A DNA stretch of 60,266 nt from Desulfobacterales bacterium (GTDB lineage Bacteria > Desulfobacterota > UBA8473): contig JACQWO010000077.1 of the NCBI GenBank assembly GCA_016209225.1, positions 1-60,266 of the forward strand, read 5' to 3'. Numbering within the stretch: position 1 is the first letter of the stretch; each line of letters begins with the position of its first letter. The notes beneath the pieces were generated by a model. It was given only the letters and a program-made list of their open reading frames with translations. It had not been told where the DNA came from and searched no databases. This document shows, piece by piece, positions 24,868 to 32,909 of this stretch. A program made the translations under genes and the position numbers.

Positions 24868-25665
24868 TCACACCATGCTGTATCCCCCGCTTACACTCAG
24901 AATCTGACCAGTTATATGACCTGCTGCTTCATTTGAAGCGAGAAAGACCACAGCGCTGGCTATATCCTGAGGTTTTCCAACCTTGCGAAGGGGGTATGCC
25001 TTTGCAACCTTCTCTAGCTGCTCAGGAGTAAAGAACTCTGCTGCCTTTTTCCACATGCTTTTTTCTCCAATCTCGCCGGCTTCTGTTGGCACAGTTACTC
25101 CAGGACATACCACATTGGCCCTTATCCCAAAACGACCATTTTCCCTAGCTATCGTTTTGATAAAGCTGTTAACGGCACCTTTTACGCCTCCATATACTGC
25201 CTCTTTATATTCACCCTGACGGCTGGCATCGGAACTGATGCTGACAATTGCCCCGCTCTTCCTTCCTATCATATAATCAAGGGCAGTCTTAGTGCAGTTC
25301 AGTACCCCTACGTAGTTGATGGTTATCACTTTGTTCCAAAAATCTGGTGTAGTTTCGGTAAAAAGCATCATTTGATCCCATCCTACATTGTTTACCAAAA
25401 CATCTATCTGTCCAAACTCATCATTGGCCTTTTTGAACATAGCCTGTACATTGTCCAGACTTGTTACGTCACATTTAGTTGTAATGGTTTTTCCTCCGGC
25501 TTTAAAGGCATTTGCTTCTTTAGCAACGTTTTCAGCCTGTGCTGTGTCTATATCCCCGATCATCACATTTGCGCCCTCTTTAGCAAAGGTCAAGGATATG
25601 GCTCTGCCAATATTAGAGCCTCCTCCAGTAACTACCACGGTTTTTCCTTTATAACCTAAGTCCAT
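24868..25665 (-). CDS. Short-chain dehydrogenase, BadH-like
   Basis: A 265-residue NAD(P)-dependent oxidoreductase. The cofactor motif TGGGSNIG is at 14-21, NNVGW follows near residue 91, the catalytic Ser is in SISSDAS and the catalytic pair is YGGVK. The segments NYVGVLNCTKTALDYM and EAVYGGVKGAVNSFIKTIARE resemble 2-hydroxycyclohexanecarbonyl-CoA dehydrogenase (BadH) of anaerobic aromatic and alicyclic acid degradation, but 3-oxoacyl-ACP reductases are close relatives. It stands alone, with no pathway partners visible. The start has GGAGGGTTT upstream. Confidence 0.85.
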   Translation of the reverse strand: MDLGYKGKTVVVTGGGSNIGRAISLTFAKEGANVMIGDIDTAQAENVAKEANAFKAGGKTITTKCDVTSLDNVQAMFKKANDEFGQIDVLVNNVGWDQMMLFTETTPDFWNKVITINYVGVLNCTKTALDYMIGRKSGAIVSISSDASRQGEYKEAVYGGVKGAVNSFIKTIARENGRFGIRANVVCPGVTVPTEAGEIGEKSMWKKAAEFFTPEQLEKVAKAYPLRKVGKPQDIASAVVFLASNEAAGHITGQILSVSGGYSMV

Positions 25666-26219
25666 AGTAAACCCTCCTTTAGTATGATTGTTATAGTGAA
25701 TGCCTTATAAACTTTTTACCAAGATAAAGGATGTGTGTCAACAGAAATTATCAGCGGATTTTCAAAATTACTACCTTTCCGTTGCTATTATCCTTTACCT
25801 TTTAACTTGCATTTTTTTAAATAAATAGAGTATAAAAGGCAGAAAGTACTCTGGATTTTGAGTTTTGTGAAAGGGTTCTTGGGACGGAAGGATTTTGGAG
25901 AGAGATTGAGAGGAAGGTAGTCAACGCCCGAAGAGAGGAAGACTCATAAAATAGTTTGTATTTTCTCTCTCATATAAGTTCCTGTCTACGATATACTGAT
26001 TCTGTATAATATGATATTATAGATCATTTACGGAAGTCAAGGAGATAATCCTCTGAAATTATTTGTTTATTTGGTTAAAATACAGTATGGTTAAACATAA
26101 ATCGAAGGAATAAACCGATCCAGTATAATCATTGTTAGCGAATAAAAACGATAATACATAAATACCCCTACCCCTGATGATATTAAGCCCATAATGTAAC
26201 CTACAAGAAGAGATGAAAA
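25666..26219. other. AT-rich gap before the cassette array
   Basis: No gene is supported. A short plus frame around 25830-25947 reads TLDFEFCERVLGTEGFW and has no start codon; it may be a remnant. The sequence GTTAAAC at 26090 fits the attC 3' core consensus but has no folded partner upstream. The promoter of the dehydrogenase gene must lie at its left end. Confidence 0.35.
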
Positions 26220-26594
26220 ATGGAGATTAGAACCCTCATCATCGGTTTTCTCTTTGGTATTATTGGGGCTTTTTTTGGCTCCTGGTTTAACTATCTCTTT
26301 AGCGAACGCAGAAGGCAGAGAGAAGAATTTAATAATACTGCAACCGCCTTGCTTGCTGAGATTGATTCCGTCATCGAAAATCGTAGTCGAATGAACCACC
26401 CCACTGGGAGAGATTTTGCCAAAGACCCTCTCCGAAAAATGGGCGTTGCTACCTACCATGCTTTCAAAGTTACCCTCAACAAAACTGATGCAGCTTATAT
26501 AGAAGAAGCATATCAGAATTGCGACAAGGATTATCCTAAGACAATAAATCTTACGGTGTTTAGAGATGCAATAATAAAAATTCATGATCGCTAA
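26220..26594 (+). CDS. Small membrane-anchored cassette protein, unknown
   Basis: A 124-residue protein: one N-terminal membrane helix (IIGFLFGIIGAFFGSWFNYL) followed by a basic stretch and a cytoplasmic helical domain. It resembles the single-span hypothetical proteins common in integron cassettes, but no named family is recognised. The stop codon TAA lies inside the 5' core of attC site 1 (CGCTAAC), a typical arrangement for cassette genes. GAAGAGATG provides a possible ribosome site. It would be the first recognisable cassette. Confidence 0.6.
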   Translation: MEIRTLIIGFLFGIIGAFFGSWFNYLFSERRRQREEFNNTATALLAEIDSVIENRSRMNHPTGRDFAKDPLRKMGVATYHAFKVTLNKTDAAYIEEAYQNCDKDYPKTINLTVFRDAIIKIHDR

Positions 26595-26646
26595 CCTATT
26601 AATCCAGCCGATGCTGAAAAGCGCACGGCTGATTACGGTGTTGGGC
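26589..26646 (+). other. Integron attC-like recombination site 1
   Basis: Fifty-eight bases from CGCTAAC to the 3' core GTTGGGC, which fits GTTRRRY exactly. Between them TAATCCAGCCGATGC faces GCACGGCTGATTA. The stem is complete except for one extra C and one extra A on the top strand, which become unpaired G and T on the bottom strand, the pattern that integrases recognise. The 5' core is only a partial match (AAC conserved). Confidence 0.8.
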
Positions 26647-26673
26647 CAATAATATGTTAAAGGAGCGACATTT

Positions 26674-28296
26674 GTGAAAAAAACACTAAGCGTTAACAAT
26701 GTGTCCTTGTATAGAGAAATAGCCAGCAATCTAGTAAATCCACTTGAAATAATAAGGGAGGCAATAAGCAACTCTCATGACGCTCAAGCAAAGGAAATTT
26801 CTATAGACATTAGTAGAAATGAAGACAATGACGTGGAAATTCGCATTTCAGACGACGGAACCGGAATGGATCAAGAAGGTTTTCAGCGTTTCTTTAATCT
26901 TGGAGACTCCCTAAAAAAGGAAAACCTAATCGGTCAAAAAGGTCTTGGGACAAAGACATATTTCCGAAGCAAAATGATCCATGTTGAGTCGCAAACCAAT
27001 AATGAGCGATTTCGAGCAGTTATGGAATTCCCTTGGGATACACTTTCTAAGAATCAATTACCCGAATATGAATTGACAATTGTTGAATACAAGCCAGGAA
27101 TGAATGGCACCATAATTACAATTTCAGGTTATGCCACTGATATTCCTGAGAAGTATTTTAACTTTGATACGTTAAAAGACTACATTTTATGGTTTTCCGC
27201 GGCGGGGTCATTCAAGACAAAGTTTGCTGACATTATTTCAATCCACAAATATGTCCAAAACATGCACGTGGCCCCCAAGATTTTCTTAGTAGATAGAATT
27301 CAGGGAAAAACAGAGGAATTCTCAGGGGCACATAAATTTTCACCCCCATGCGAAAATCCAATTCTTCCTCAACATTCAGAGGATTTACGCGCTGATCTGT
27401 ATTGTAAACATTTTGGACCATTTCATAGAGAAACAACCATTCATGGTAAATATGTTTCATTTCAACTTTACGGGACAGTCTCAGGTATAAAATGCCGGCA
27501 AAGCATTTGTTATCTTGGTTATTATGAGCAGTTAAAATCACGTTTTGGTTTATATTTGTGTAAGGATTTTGTCCCTGTCGTCAATAGACGTGAATTATTG
27601 GCTGACGACCAGTATCATCACTATCATTTACTATTGAACAGCCAAATTTTCGATTTAACTGCCGACAGAAACAACATTTCAAATGATAATAGTCCGGAAG
27701 CAAAGTGGATATTCGAAGAATTTAGAACCCTCTTTAATTCTCAAATTAAAATGATTGCTGAAAGTACATATTGGGTTATCAGAAAAGAAGAAGAAGCAAT
27801 TATTGCCATAAAGAAGCGTATAAAGGAAGTAAAAGGCCGAATAGAAAATTATCAAGGTTATCCAAATCTTGATGCTGAAGGTCTGCCTATCGTAAAAATA
27901 CCTAATAACGAAGCCCAAGTTGCGGTGTTATTTGCCTCAATGCTTACAAAATATGGTGAGGGTAATTTCCTAAATCTAAAAATTGGGCAGTATTCTGGGA
28001 CTTCTTCAACAGATTTAATTTGCGAAAACGTGGATGGTAACCCTTGTCTTGTTGAATTCGAATTTAGAATAAGCAACCTTTTTACGCATGGACATCCATA
28101 TGAAACATTTGAATATGTAATATGTTGGGAGGTTGACCTTGAAATTAATCAAACAAAAAAGACACCAGAGGGTGTTACTTTAAAATTAGTAAAAGATGGG
28201 TCAAATTGGCTCCTGAAATATGGACCGACTCGGACAATTCCAATCATTGAATTGAAAAGTAAACTTGATGAGTTGAGAACTCATACGGCCAAATAG
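26674..28296 (+). CDS. GHKL ATPase with nuclease-like C-terminal domain (cassette gene)
   Basis: A 540-residue protein. The N-terminal Hsp90/MutL-type ATPase has the N box REAISNSHDA (Glu29, Asn33, Asp36), G1 DDGTGM at 60-65 and G2 GQKGLGTKTY at 87-96. A long middle domain follows. The C-terminal region from about 445 shows STDLIC, VEFEFRISN and HGHPYETFEYVICWEVD. This resembles a PD-(D/E)XK-type nuclease core (Asp447, Glu461) but with ExE in place of ExK, so activity is not certain. ATPase-nuclease fusions are common in anti-phage defence. The start is GTG with AAAGGAG upstream. It fills one cassette between attC sites 1 and 2. Confidence 0.75.
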   Translation: MKKTLSVNNVSLYREIASNLVNPLEIIREAISNSHDAQAKEISIDISRNEDNDVEIRISDDGTGMDQEGFQRFFNLGDSLKKENLIGQKGLGTKTYFRSKMIHVESQTNNERFRAVMEFPWDTLSKNQLPEYELTIVEYKPGMNGTIITISGYATDIPEKYFNFDTLKDYILWFSAAGSFKTKFADIISIHKYVQNMHVAPKIFLVDRIQGKTEEFSGAHKFSPPCENPILPQHSEDLRADLYCKHFGPFHRETTIHGKYVSFQLYGTVSGIKCRQSICYLGYYEQLKSRFGLYLCKDFVPVVNRRELLADDQYHHYHLLLNSQIFDLTADRNNISNDNSPEAKWIFEEFRTLFNSQIKMIAESTYWVIRKEEEAIIAIKKRIKEVKGRIENYQGYPNLDAEGLPIVKIPNNEAQVAVLFASMLTKYGEGNFLNLKIGQYSGTSSTDLICENVDGNPCLVEFEFRISNLFTHGHPYETFEYVICWEVDLEINQTKKTPEGVTLKLVKDGSNWLLKYGPTRTIPIIELKSKLDELRTHTAK

Positions 28297-28301
28297 GGAT
28301 G

Positions 28302-28363
28302 GCCCAACCAGTCACTCCAGCGGACGGGCAAAAAGCTGCCCGCCGCTGACTTCTACGTTATGC
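28302..28363 (+). other. Integron attC-like recombination site 2
   Basis: Sixty-two bases. The 5' core GCCCAAC fits RYYYAAC and the 3' core GTTATGC fits GTTRRRY except for one base. The arms CAGCGG-A-CGGGCA and TGCCCG-CCGCTG form a perfect stem with one unpaired A. It begins 5 bp after the ATPase stop. Confidence 0.85.
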
Positions 28364-28403
28364 CTATGCAATGAAAATATATTTCCAAAACATAAAAACA
28401 TGG

Positions 28404-28417
28404 TATACTACCGTATA
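28404..28417 (+). promoter_or_regulatory. Putative operator palindrome of the toxin-antitoxin pair
   Basis: TATAC and GTATA face each other around four bases, about 27 bp before the antitoxin ATG. Such palindromes are the usual binding sites for self-regulating antitoxins. A matching -10-like TATACT overlaps it. Confidence 0.4.
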
Positions 28418-28443
28418 AAATCACATATTTAGGGAGGTTGGAT

Positions 28444-28671
28444 ATGATAAAGACTGATGAACTTTTTGCTGAAGCGGTTTCGCTACCATTGGATATTCGG
28501 ACGCAACTTGTAGACAAGCTTCTACAAAGCCTCCATCCAATCCAAAAAGAGATTGATGAGTTGTGGGCAGAAGAGGCGGAAAAGAGGGTTGAAGAAATAA
28601 GAAGCGGCAAAGTAGTTACAATACCGGGTGAAGAAGTATTCAAAAAAATCCGTAAAAGGTTAGGCTCTTGA
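28444..28671 (+). CDS. Addiction-module antitoxin, RelB/Unstab_antitox type
   Basis: Seventy-five residues of the putative addiction module component family. Typical stretches are ALSLPLDIR-like SLPLDIRTQLVDKLLQSL at the N terminus and IDELWAEEAEKRVEEIRSGKV in the middle. It should bind and neutralise the toxin encoded next and repress the operon. The ATG at 28444 follows an AGGGAGG ribosome site by 6 bp; an upstream TTG is less likely. It overlaps the toxin gene by 4 bp. Confidence 0.88.
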   Translation: MIKTDELFAEAVSLPLDIRTQLVDKLLQSLHPIQKEIDELWAEEAEKRVEEIRSGKVVTIPGEEVFKKIRKRLGS

Positions 28672-28967
28672 AATATTCTTTCCATGCCGAAGCTGAAAAG
28701 GAACTTAACGATGCAATAGATTATTATAACAAGTGCCAAAACGGCCTTGGGGTTGAATTTGTAGAAGAAGTATACGCCGCAATCCAGAATATTCTTTCAT
28801 TCCCTCACGCATGGGCTCCGCTTTCCAAAAACACCAGAAGATGTCTGACCAATCGTTTTCCCTATGGGGTCATTTACCAAATTACACATGGTGAAATATT
28901 TATAGTCGCTGTGATGCAACTTAACAGAGAACCCGGATATTGGAAAGACAGGGAAAATAAGGCATAA
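28668..28967 (+). CDS. RelE/ParE superfamily toxin
   Basis: Ninety-nine residues with the family pattern: FHAEAEKELNDAIDYYN at the N terminus, LGVEFVEEVYAAI in the middle and RRCLTNRFPYGVIYQITHGEIFIVAVMQLNREPGYW at the end. RelE members cut mRNA on the ribosome and ParE members poison gyrase; the type cannot be decided. It starts with TTG inside the antitoxin stop, which is translational coupling. Its TAA lies in the attC site 3 core GCATAAC. TA pairs are common integron cassettes that stabilise the array. Confidence 0.87.
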   Translation: MKYSFHAEAEKELNDAIDYYNKCQNGLGVEFVEEVYAAIQNILSFPHAWAPLSKNTRRCLTNRFPYGVIYQITHGEIFIVAVMQLNREPGYWKDRENKA

Positions 28968-29033
28968 CCAATCACTGCACTGGATTTTTACTCCGCTCCG
29001 CTTCGTAAAAACCAGTGAGTTCAGGCGTTGAGC
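28962..29033 (+). other. Integron attC-like recombination site 3
   Basis: Seventy-two bases from GCATAAC to GTTGAGC (fits GTTRRRY exactly). The arms CACTGG-A-TTTTTAC and GTAAAAA-CCAGTG pair completely with one unpaired A, and a further unpaired G lies in ACTGCACTGG versus CCAGTGAGT. The loop is 13 bases. Confidence 0.82.
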
Positions 29034-29186
29034 CTGTAGGAAAAGTCAATCTCGCGCGAAATTGGTAAGTTGTAAGAAAATGAGACCTCTCAGAATGCTC
29101 TATGTACGATGATCTCATGATGTGGAAGGGTGAGACCCCGAAAACCACCCCTTAATCGCAGTAAGGGGCTTTTTCTACAGGCTCGT
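29030..29186. other. Inverted-repeat-bounded segment with terminator, possible small RNA
   Basis: GAGCCTGTAGGAAAAG on the left faces CTTTTTCTACAGGCTC on the right. Between them are the complementary pieces ATGAGA and TCTCAT and a terminator at 29148-29175. It contains no ORF of note. The right end runs into GTTAGAC, which fits the attC core GTTRRRY. It could be a cassette holding an RNA gene, or leader RNA of the next gene. Confidence 0.4.
29148..29175 (+). terminator. Rho-independent terminator
   Basis: CCCCTTA pairs with TAAGGGG over a 7-base loop and is followed by CTTTTTC. It lies 40 bp before the NifX-like gene and would end transcripts entering from the cassette array. Confidence 0.7.
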
Positions 29187-29215
29187 TAGACAGATAACAA
29201 AAAGGAGAGAAAAGC

Positions 29216-29590
29216 ATGAAATTATGTTTTCCGGTTGAATTAGAAAATGGATTAGATAGTGAAGTGTTCGGTCATTTTGGTTCGGCTCCAATCTTTGTCG
29301 TTTTTGATACAGAAACAAAATCAATTGACACAATTAACAATCAAGACTTAGGCCATGCGCACGGTATGTGCAGCCCCTTAAAAGCTTTAGATGGAAAAAT
29401 GGTTGATGTTGTCGTTGTTGGCGGCATTGGTGCAGGTGCTATCAATAAATTAAATGGAATGGGAATCAAAGTTTATAGAGCTTCAAAAGGCACAGTTCGA
29501 GACAATATCGGATTATTTGAAAGTAACACAATGTCCGAAATTACTGTAGAGCATGCCTGTAGTGGTCATGCTGGTGGATGTGTACACTAA
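29216..29590 (+). CDS. NifX/NafY-type dinitrogenase iron-molybdenum cofactor family protein
   Basis: A 124-residue protein of the NifX/NifB-C-terminal type. The core reads MKLCFPVELENGLDSEVFGHFGSAP, FVVFDTETKS and DVVVVGGIGAGAINKL. It ends in a His/Cys tail HACSGHAGGC that may bind a metal cluster. Outside nitrogen fixation such proteins carry Fe-S or molybdenum clusters of unknown purpose and are abundant in anaerobes. No nif genes are near. AAAAAGGAGAGAAAAGC precedes the start. Confidence 0.9.
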   Translation: MKLCFPVELENGLDSEVFGHFGSAPIFVVFDTETKSIDTINNQDLGHAHGMCSPLKALDGKMVDVVVVGGIGAGAINKLNGMGIKVYRASKGTVRDNIGLFESNTMSEITVEHACSGHAGGCVH

Positions 29591-29994
29591 TAAAGAAAGG
29601 GTTGGGGACGTTTCTCAAATTTTATTTGTTTAACAAATAGATACGCACTATTTTTTAGTTTTTATCTTTTTTATTTACCTTCACTCACTTCTTCTAAGTT
29701 TTTTCCAAAACCTCTTCGTCCCAATGATTCCTCACACCATGAGGCTAAGTTTTTAATTTGGATTTCAGCCATTTTGGGAACTCAATCCAGGGGATGGTCA
29801 GGGTGTCTGAGCGGTACGCTTTCATGATAACCTGATATTAGCTGGATTTATTGATTGTTTTTTATCTTTAGTAATGGTAACATTTTTTCGTATTCTAAAA
29901 GACAATACCATTAAATTAACCAGTCTTTTTGCTTCCTTTGGGATCTTCATAGTTAACATTTATCCGAAGTCTACAGAAAGGAGAAATAGGAATA
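29591..29994. other. AT-rich gap after the NifX-like gene
   Basis: A minus-strand open frame of 33 codons (29671-29772) starts MAEIQIKNLASWCEESLGR, without a ribosome site; it may be a remnant of a longer protein and is not called. The rest is AT-rich and shows no hairpin of note. GAAAGGAGAAAT at the right end is the ribosome site of the next gene. Confidence 0.3.
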
Positions 29995-30624
29995 ATGAGG
30001 ATTGTTCCAGCTATTTTGACTGATAAATTAGAAGACTTTCAGAATATGGTAGATATTGCAAAGGGGTTCACCGATTATGTTCAGGTTGACTTTATGGATG
30101 GGGTTTTTGTCCCTTCAAAGAGTATATCTTTGGATGCTTTAATGGGAGTGAAAATCCCTTTAGACATGGAGGCCCATTTAATGGTGAAAGACCCTAATGG
30201 TTATCTAGCCTCTCTTAAATCTATAGGGGCTAAAAAGGTCATATTGCATTTTGAGGCCGATCCAGATCCAGAAAAGGTAATCTCTAATATCAGGAATTTG
30301 GGTATGGAAGCAGGTTTGGCTATTAACCCCAAGACCGCTATTTCAGAGTTTCAGTCTTTAGTGTCCCATGTTGATTCTTTTTTGTTTCTATCAGTGGACC
30401 CCGGTTTTTATGGCAGCCCTTTCATACCTAGGGTGCTTGATGAGGTAAGGCGTTTTCGTGCCCAATTTCCGTCTGCCTTTATTGGGATAGATGGTGGGAT
30501 TAGCCTTGATAATATAAAGAAGGTAAAGGCAGCAGGGGTGGACTATGCATGTGTTGGCAGTCGTATCTTTCTGCAGCCGGATCCAAAGGAAAGCTATGAG
30601 GCGTTTCTAAGTAGTTCATCCTGA
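29995..30624 (+). CDS. Ribulose-phosphate 3-epimerase family protein
   Basis: A 209-residue TIM-barrel protein of the Rpe type. Catalytic regions are visible: VDFMDGVFVP with the metal-binding Asp, EAHLMVKDP with His, ILHFEAD with His, SVDPGFYGSPFIP, and GIDGGIS. Rpe interconverts ribulose and xylulose 5-phosphate; the first His of the iHvDvMDG motif is Gln here (YVQVDFMDG), so the metal site is altered and a different sugar epimerase is possible. The stop codon is inside the left end of a dispersed element. Confidence 0.8.
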   Translation: MRIVPAILTDKLEDFQNMVDIAKGFTDYVQVDFMDGVFVPSKSISLDALMGVKIPLDMEAHLMVKDPNGYLASLKSIGAKKVILHFEADPDPEKVISNIRNLGMEAGLAINPKTAISEFQSLVSHVDSFLFLSVDPGFYGSPFIPRVLDEVRRFRAQFPSAFIGIDGGISLDNIKKVKAAGVDYACVGSRIFLQPDPKESYEAFLSSSS

Positions 30625-30820
30625 AAAGGTAACTATTCAGGCACAAAGAGACAAAGGCACATAGGCACAAAGAATAAGAAAAAAGCAAAAAACAACACCT
30701 GCCTGCCGATAGGTAGGGAAACAACCGTATCGCTCGACAGAAATTTATGCTTACAATAATAGCAAACCAAATAAACTTTGTGCCTTTGGTGCTCTGTGCC
30801 TTTGAACCTGAGTAGTTACG
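30623..30820. repeat. Dispersed inverted-end element, family 1 (copy D)
   Basis: The left end TGAAAAGGTAACTATTCAGG faces CCTGAGTAGTTACG. Inside, AGGCACATAGGCACAAAG faces CTTTGTGCCTTTGGTGCTC, as in copy B. Between them lies GCCTGCCGATAGGTAGGG and other sequence without ORF. The TGA of the preceding epimerase gene is the first codon of the element. Confidence 0.65.
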
Positions 30821-30838
30821 TATTAACAAGGATTCATA

Positions 30839-31447
30839 ATGGTCACTCTCTTCCAAACCGAAAATTGGACAAACTACCTGTTAGCACTTATCCCCATTTT
30901 TATAGCAATAGATGTAGTTGGGATTCTCCCTATATTTATATCGTTAACCGAGGAGATAGGAACTGATGAAAGAAGGAGAATCGTAAAACAGAGCATTATG
31001 ACCTCCTTTGCTGTCAGCCTGGGTTTTCTTGCTATCGGAAAGTTTATTTTTAAGGTCTTGGGTATTTCAATATCTGACTTTAAGATTGCAGGCGGTATAA
31101 TTTTGTTGATAATTGCCACCACCGATCTGCTTTTCCCCCAAAAGACCAGTAGATTAACCAGTTCCACCCTGGGTGTGGTTCCCCTTGGGATGCCGCTAAT
31201 AGTCGGCCCGGCAGTCCTTACCACAATCCTCATCTCTGTTGATTTATACAGTTACTTGCCGACTATCTTCTCATTGATTGTGAACCTTCTCCTTGTATGG
31301 GTTGTATTTTTAAATTCTACACATATTATAAGGATAATGAGTGAAGGAGGGGCAAAAGCCTTTGGCAAGGTAGTTAGTGTATTACTTGCAGCATTAGCGG
31401 TTATGATGATCAGGAAAGGGATATATGAGATGATTTCTGGAGTTTAG
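30839..31447 (+). CDS. MarC/YhgN family integral membrane protein
   Basis: A 202-residue protein with six hydrophobic segments. The family marks are ALIPIFIAIDVVGILPIFI in helix 1, then IAGGIILLIIATTDLLF and TLGVVPLGMPLIVGPAVLTT, typical of MarC/YhgN proteins. The family was once linked to antibiotic resistance, but this was not confirmed and its transported substrate is unknown. It lies 11 bp before selA. Its ATG at 30839 is just behind a dispersed element. Confidence 0.9.
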   Translation: MVTLFQTENWTNYLLALIPIFIAIDVVGILPIFISLTEEIGTDERRRIVKQSIMTSFAVSLGFLAIGKFIFKVLGISISDFKIAGGIILLIIATTDLLFPQKTSRLTSSTLGVVPLGMPLIVGPAVLTTILISVDLYSYLPTIFSLIVNLLLVWVVFLNSTHIIRIMSEGGAKAFGKVVSVLLAALAVMMIRKGIYEMISGV

Positions 31448-31458
31448 ATGGGGGTTTT

Positions 31459-32880
31459 ATGGAAGAAAAAGACAAACAAGGACACTTAAGGATGCTTCCC
31501 TCTGTTGACAGGATACTGCAGCAAGATCAAGTTAAGGATCTCCTCGATGAATATCCCCGTTGGTTGGTATTGAGGGCAGTCCAACTGGTGATAGAAGAGG
31601 AACGGATAGGGATATTGTCTTCTGATCACGATACATTATCTGAGGACGGTTTAAGCCTTGAGTACTTTTCCAAAAGGGTATCAGAGATCATCGCTACTCT
31701 CGGGCAATTGAGTCTGAGGAGAGTGATTAACGCCACAGGGGTTATCCTGCATACCAATTTAGGGAGGTCATTATTAAACCTTGAGGTGTTGCAAAACCTG
31801 GTAACGGTTGCTTCCAACTTTTCTAACTTAGAATACGACTTAAAAGAGGGGAAGAGAGGTTCCCGGTACTCTCACGTAGAGAATATACTATGCGAGCTAA
31901 CAGGTGCAGAGGCGGCATTGGTGGTTAACAACAATGCTGGAGCTGTCCTTTTAGCCCTCAATAGCATAGCAAGGGGTATGGATGTTCTAGTATCCAGGGG
32001 ACAGTTGGTGGAGATAGGCGGGTCATTCCGGATCCCCGATGTTATGAGAAGCAGTGGAGCCAGGTTGGTGGAGGTTGGCACAACCAATAAGACCCACCTG
32101 ATAGACTATAGAAGAGCCATAACCGATGATACCGCTTTGCTTTTAAAGGTGCATACCAGCAACTTTCAAATCGTCGGATTTACATCTGAGGTTAAATTGG
32201 AAGAACTGGTAGGCCTGGGAAGGGAATTTTCTTTACCGGTAATGGAGGATCTGGGAAGTGGATGTCTGATAGATCTGGATCAGTATGGTTTAACGAGAGA
32301 GCCTACAGTACAGGAGACAATCAGTAAAGGTGTGGATGTAGTTACCTTTAGTGGGGATAAGCTTTTGGGAGGCCCTCAGGCAGGGATAATTCTGGGAAGA
32401 GAAGAGGCAGTTAGAAGGATTAAGGAGAATCCCCTTAACCGGGCACTTCGAATAGACAAACTCACCCTGGCTGCTCTGGAAAGCACCCTCCGTATATATA
32501 TGGAAGAGGAAAGGGCGGTTGAGGAGATCCCAACCCTTCGGATGTTAACAATGCCTTTGCAGGAAATAGAGAAGAGGGCAAAGAGTCTCTATCGCAGGTT
32601 GAGAAAGGATAGTTCTGGGAATTTCCATATAGAGATTAAGGACGATAACTCCAAGGTAGGAGGAGGAGCTCTTCCTTTGCAAGACCTGCCCACCAAAGTG
32701 ATTTCTATTAAACCCCTCCACCTGTCTCTTGAGGGTTTAGAGGAAGGATTAAGAAATTATAATCCCCCTATTATAGCCAGGATAGATGACGGCCGGCTTC
32801 TTTTAGATGTACGGACATTACAGGAAGGTGAACCAAAGATAATTGAAGAAGCGATTAAGAGTATCTTTGTGGATACCTAG
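31459..32880 (+). CDS. selA: L-seryl-tRNA(Sec) selenium transferase
   Basis: A 473-residue PLP enzyme that turns Ser-tRNA(Sec) into Sec-tRNA(Sec) with selenophosphate. The N-terminal domain LPSVDRILQQDQ starts near residue 13; then INATGVILHTNLGRS (about 90-104), GSRYSHVENILCELTGAEAA and the PLP-lysine motif TFSGDKLLGGPQAGIILG with Lys301. The length is normal. selB, selD and a Sec tRNA are not in the window, so they must be elsewhere. It is followed by larA after 29 bp. Confidence 0.95.
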   Translation: MEEKDKQGHLRMLPSVDRILQQDQVKDLLDEYPRWLVLRAVQLVIEEERIGILSSDHDTLSEDGLSLEYFSKRVSEIIATLGQLSLRRVINATGVILHTNLGRSLLNLEVLQNLVTVASNFSNLEYDLKEGKRGSRYSHVENILCELTGAEAALVVNNNAGAVLLALNSIARGMDVLVSRGQLVEIGGSFRIPDVMRSSGARLVEVGTTNKTHLIDYRRAITDDTALLLKVHTSNFQIVGFTSEVKLEELVGLGREFSLPVMEDLGSGCLIDLDQYGLTREPTVQETISKGVDVVTFSGDKLLGGPQAGIILGREEAVRRIKENPLNRALRIDKLTLAALESTLRIYMEEERAVEEIPTLRMLTMPLQEIEKRAKSLYRRLRKDSSGNFHIEIKDDNSKVGGGALPLQDLPTKVISIKPLHLSLEGLEEGLRNYNPPIIARIDDGRLLLDVRTLQEGEPKIIEEAIKSIFVDT

Positions 32881-32909
32881 TTTCCTTCTTTCCATTAGGG
32901 CCCAATTTT

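Noticed and set aside
25830-25950. Short plus-strand frame TLDFEFCERVLGTEGFW
   Set aside because: It follows a stop with no start codon; possibly a fragment of a mobile-element protein, but this cannot be shown.
26050-26140. A fourth attC or attI site before the first cassette gene
   Set aside because: GTTAAAC at 26090 and GTTAGCG at 26133 resemble core sites, but no complementary arm or partner core was found upstream.
26091-26771. A 226-codon minus-strand frame across the cassette boundary
   Set aside because: It crosses attC site 1 and opposes two better-supported cassette genes; no family pattern or ribosome site.
29671-29772. A 33-codon minus-strand ORF (MAEIQIKNLASWCEE...)
   Set aside because: It has an ATG but no ribosome site and no recognised family; too little support to call a gene.
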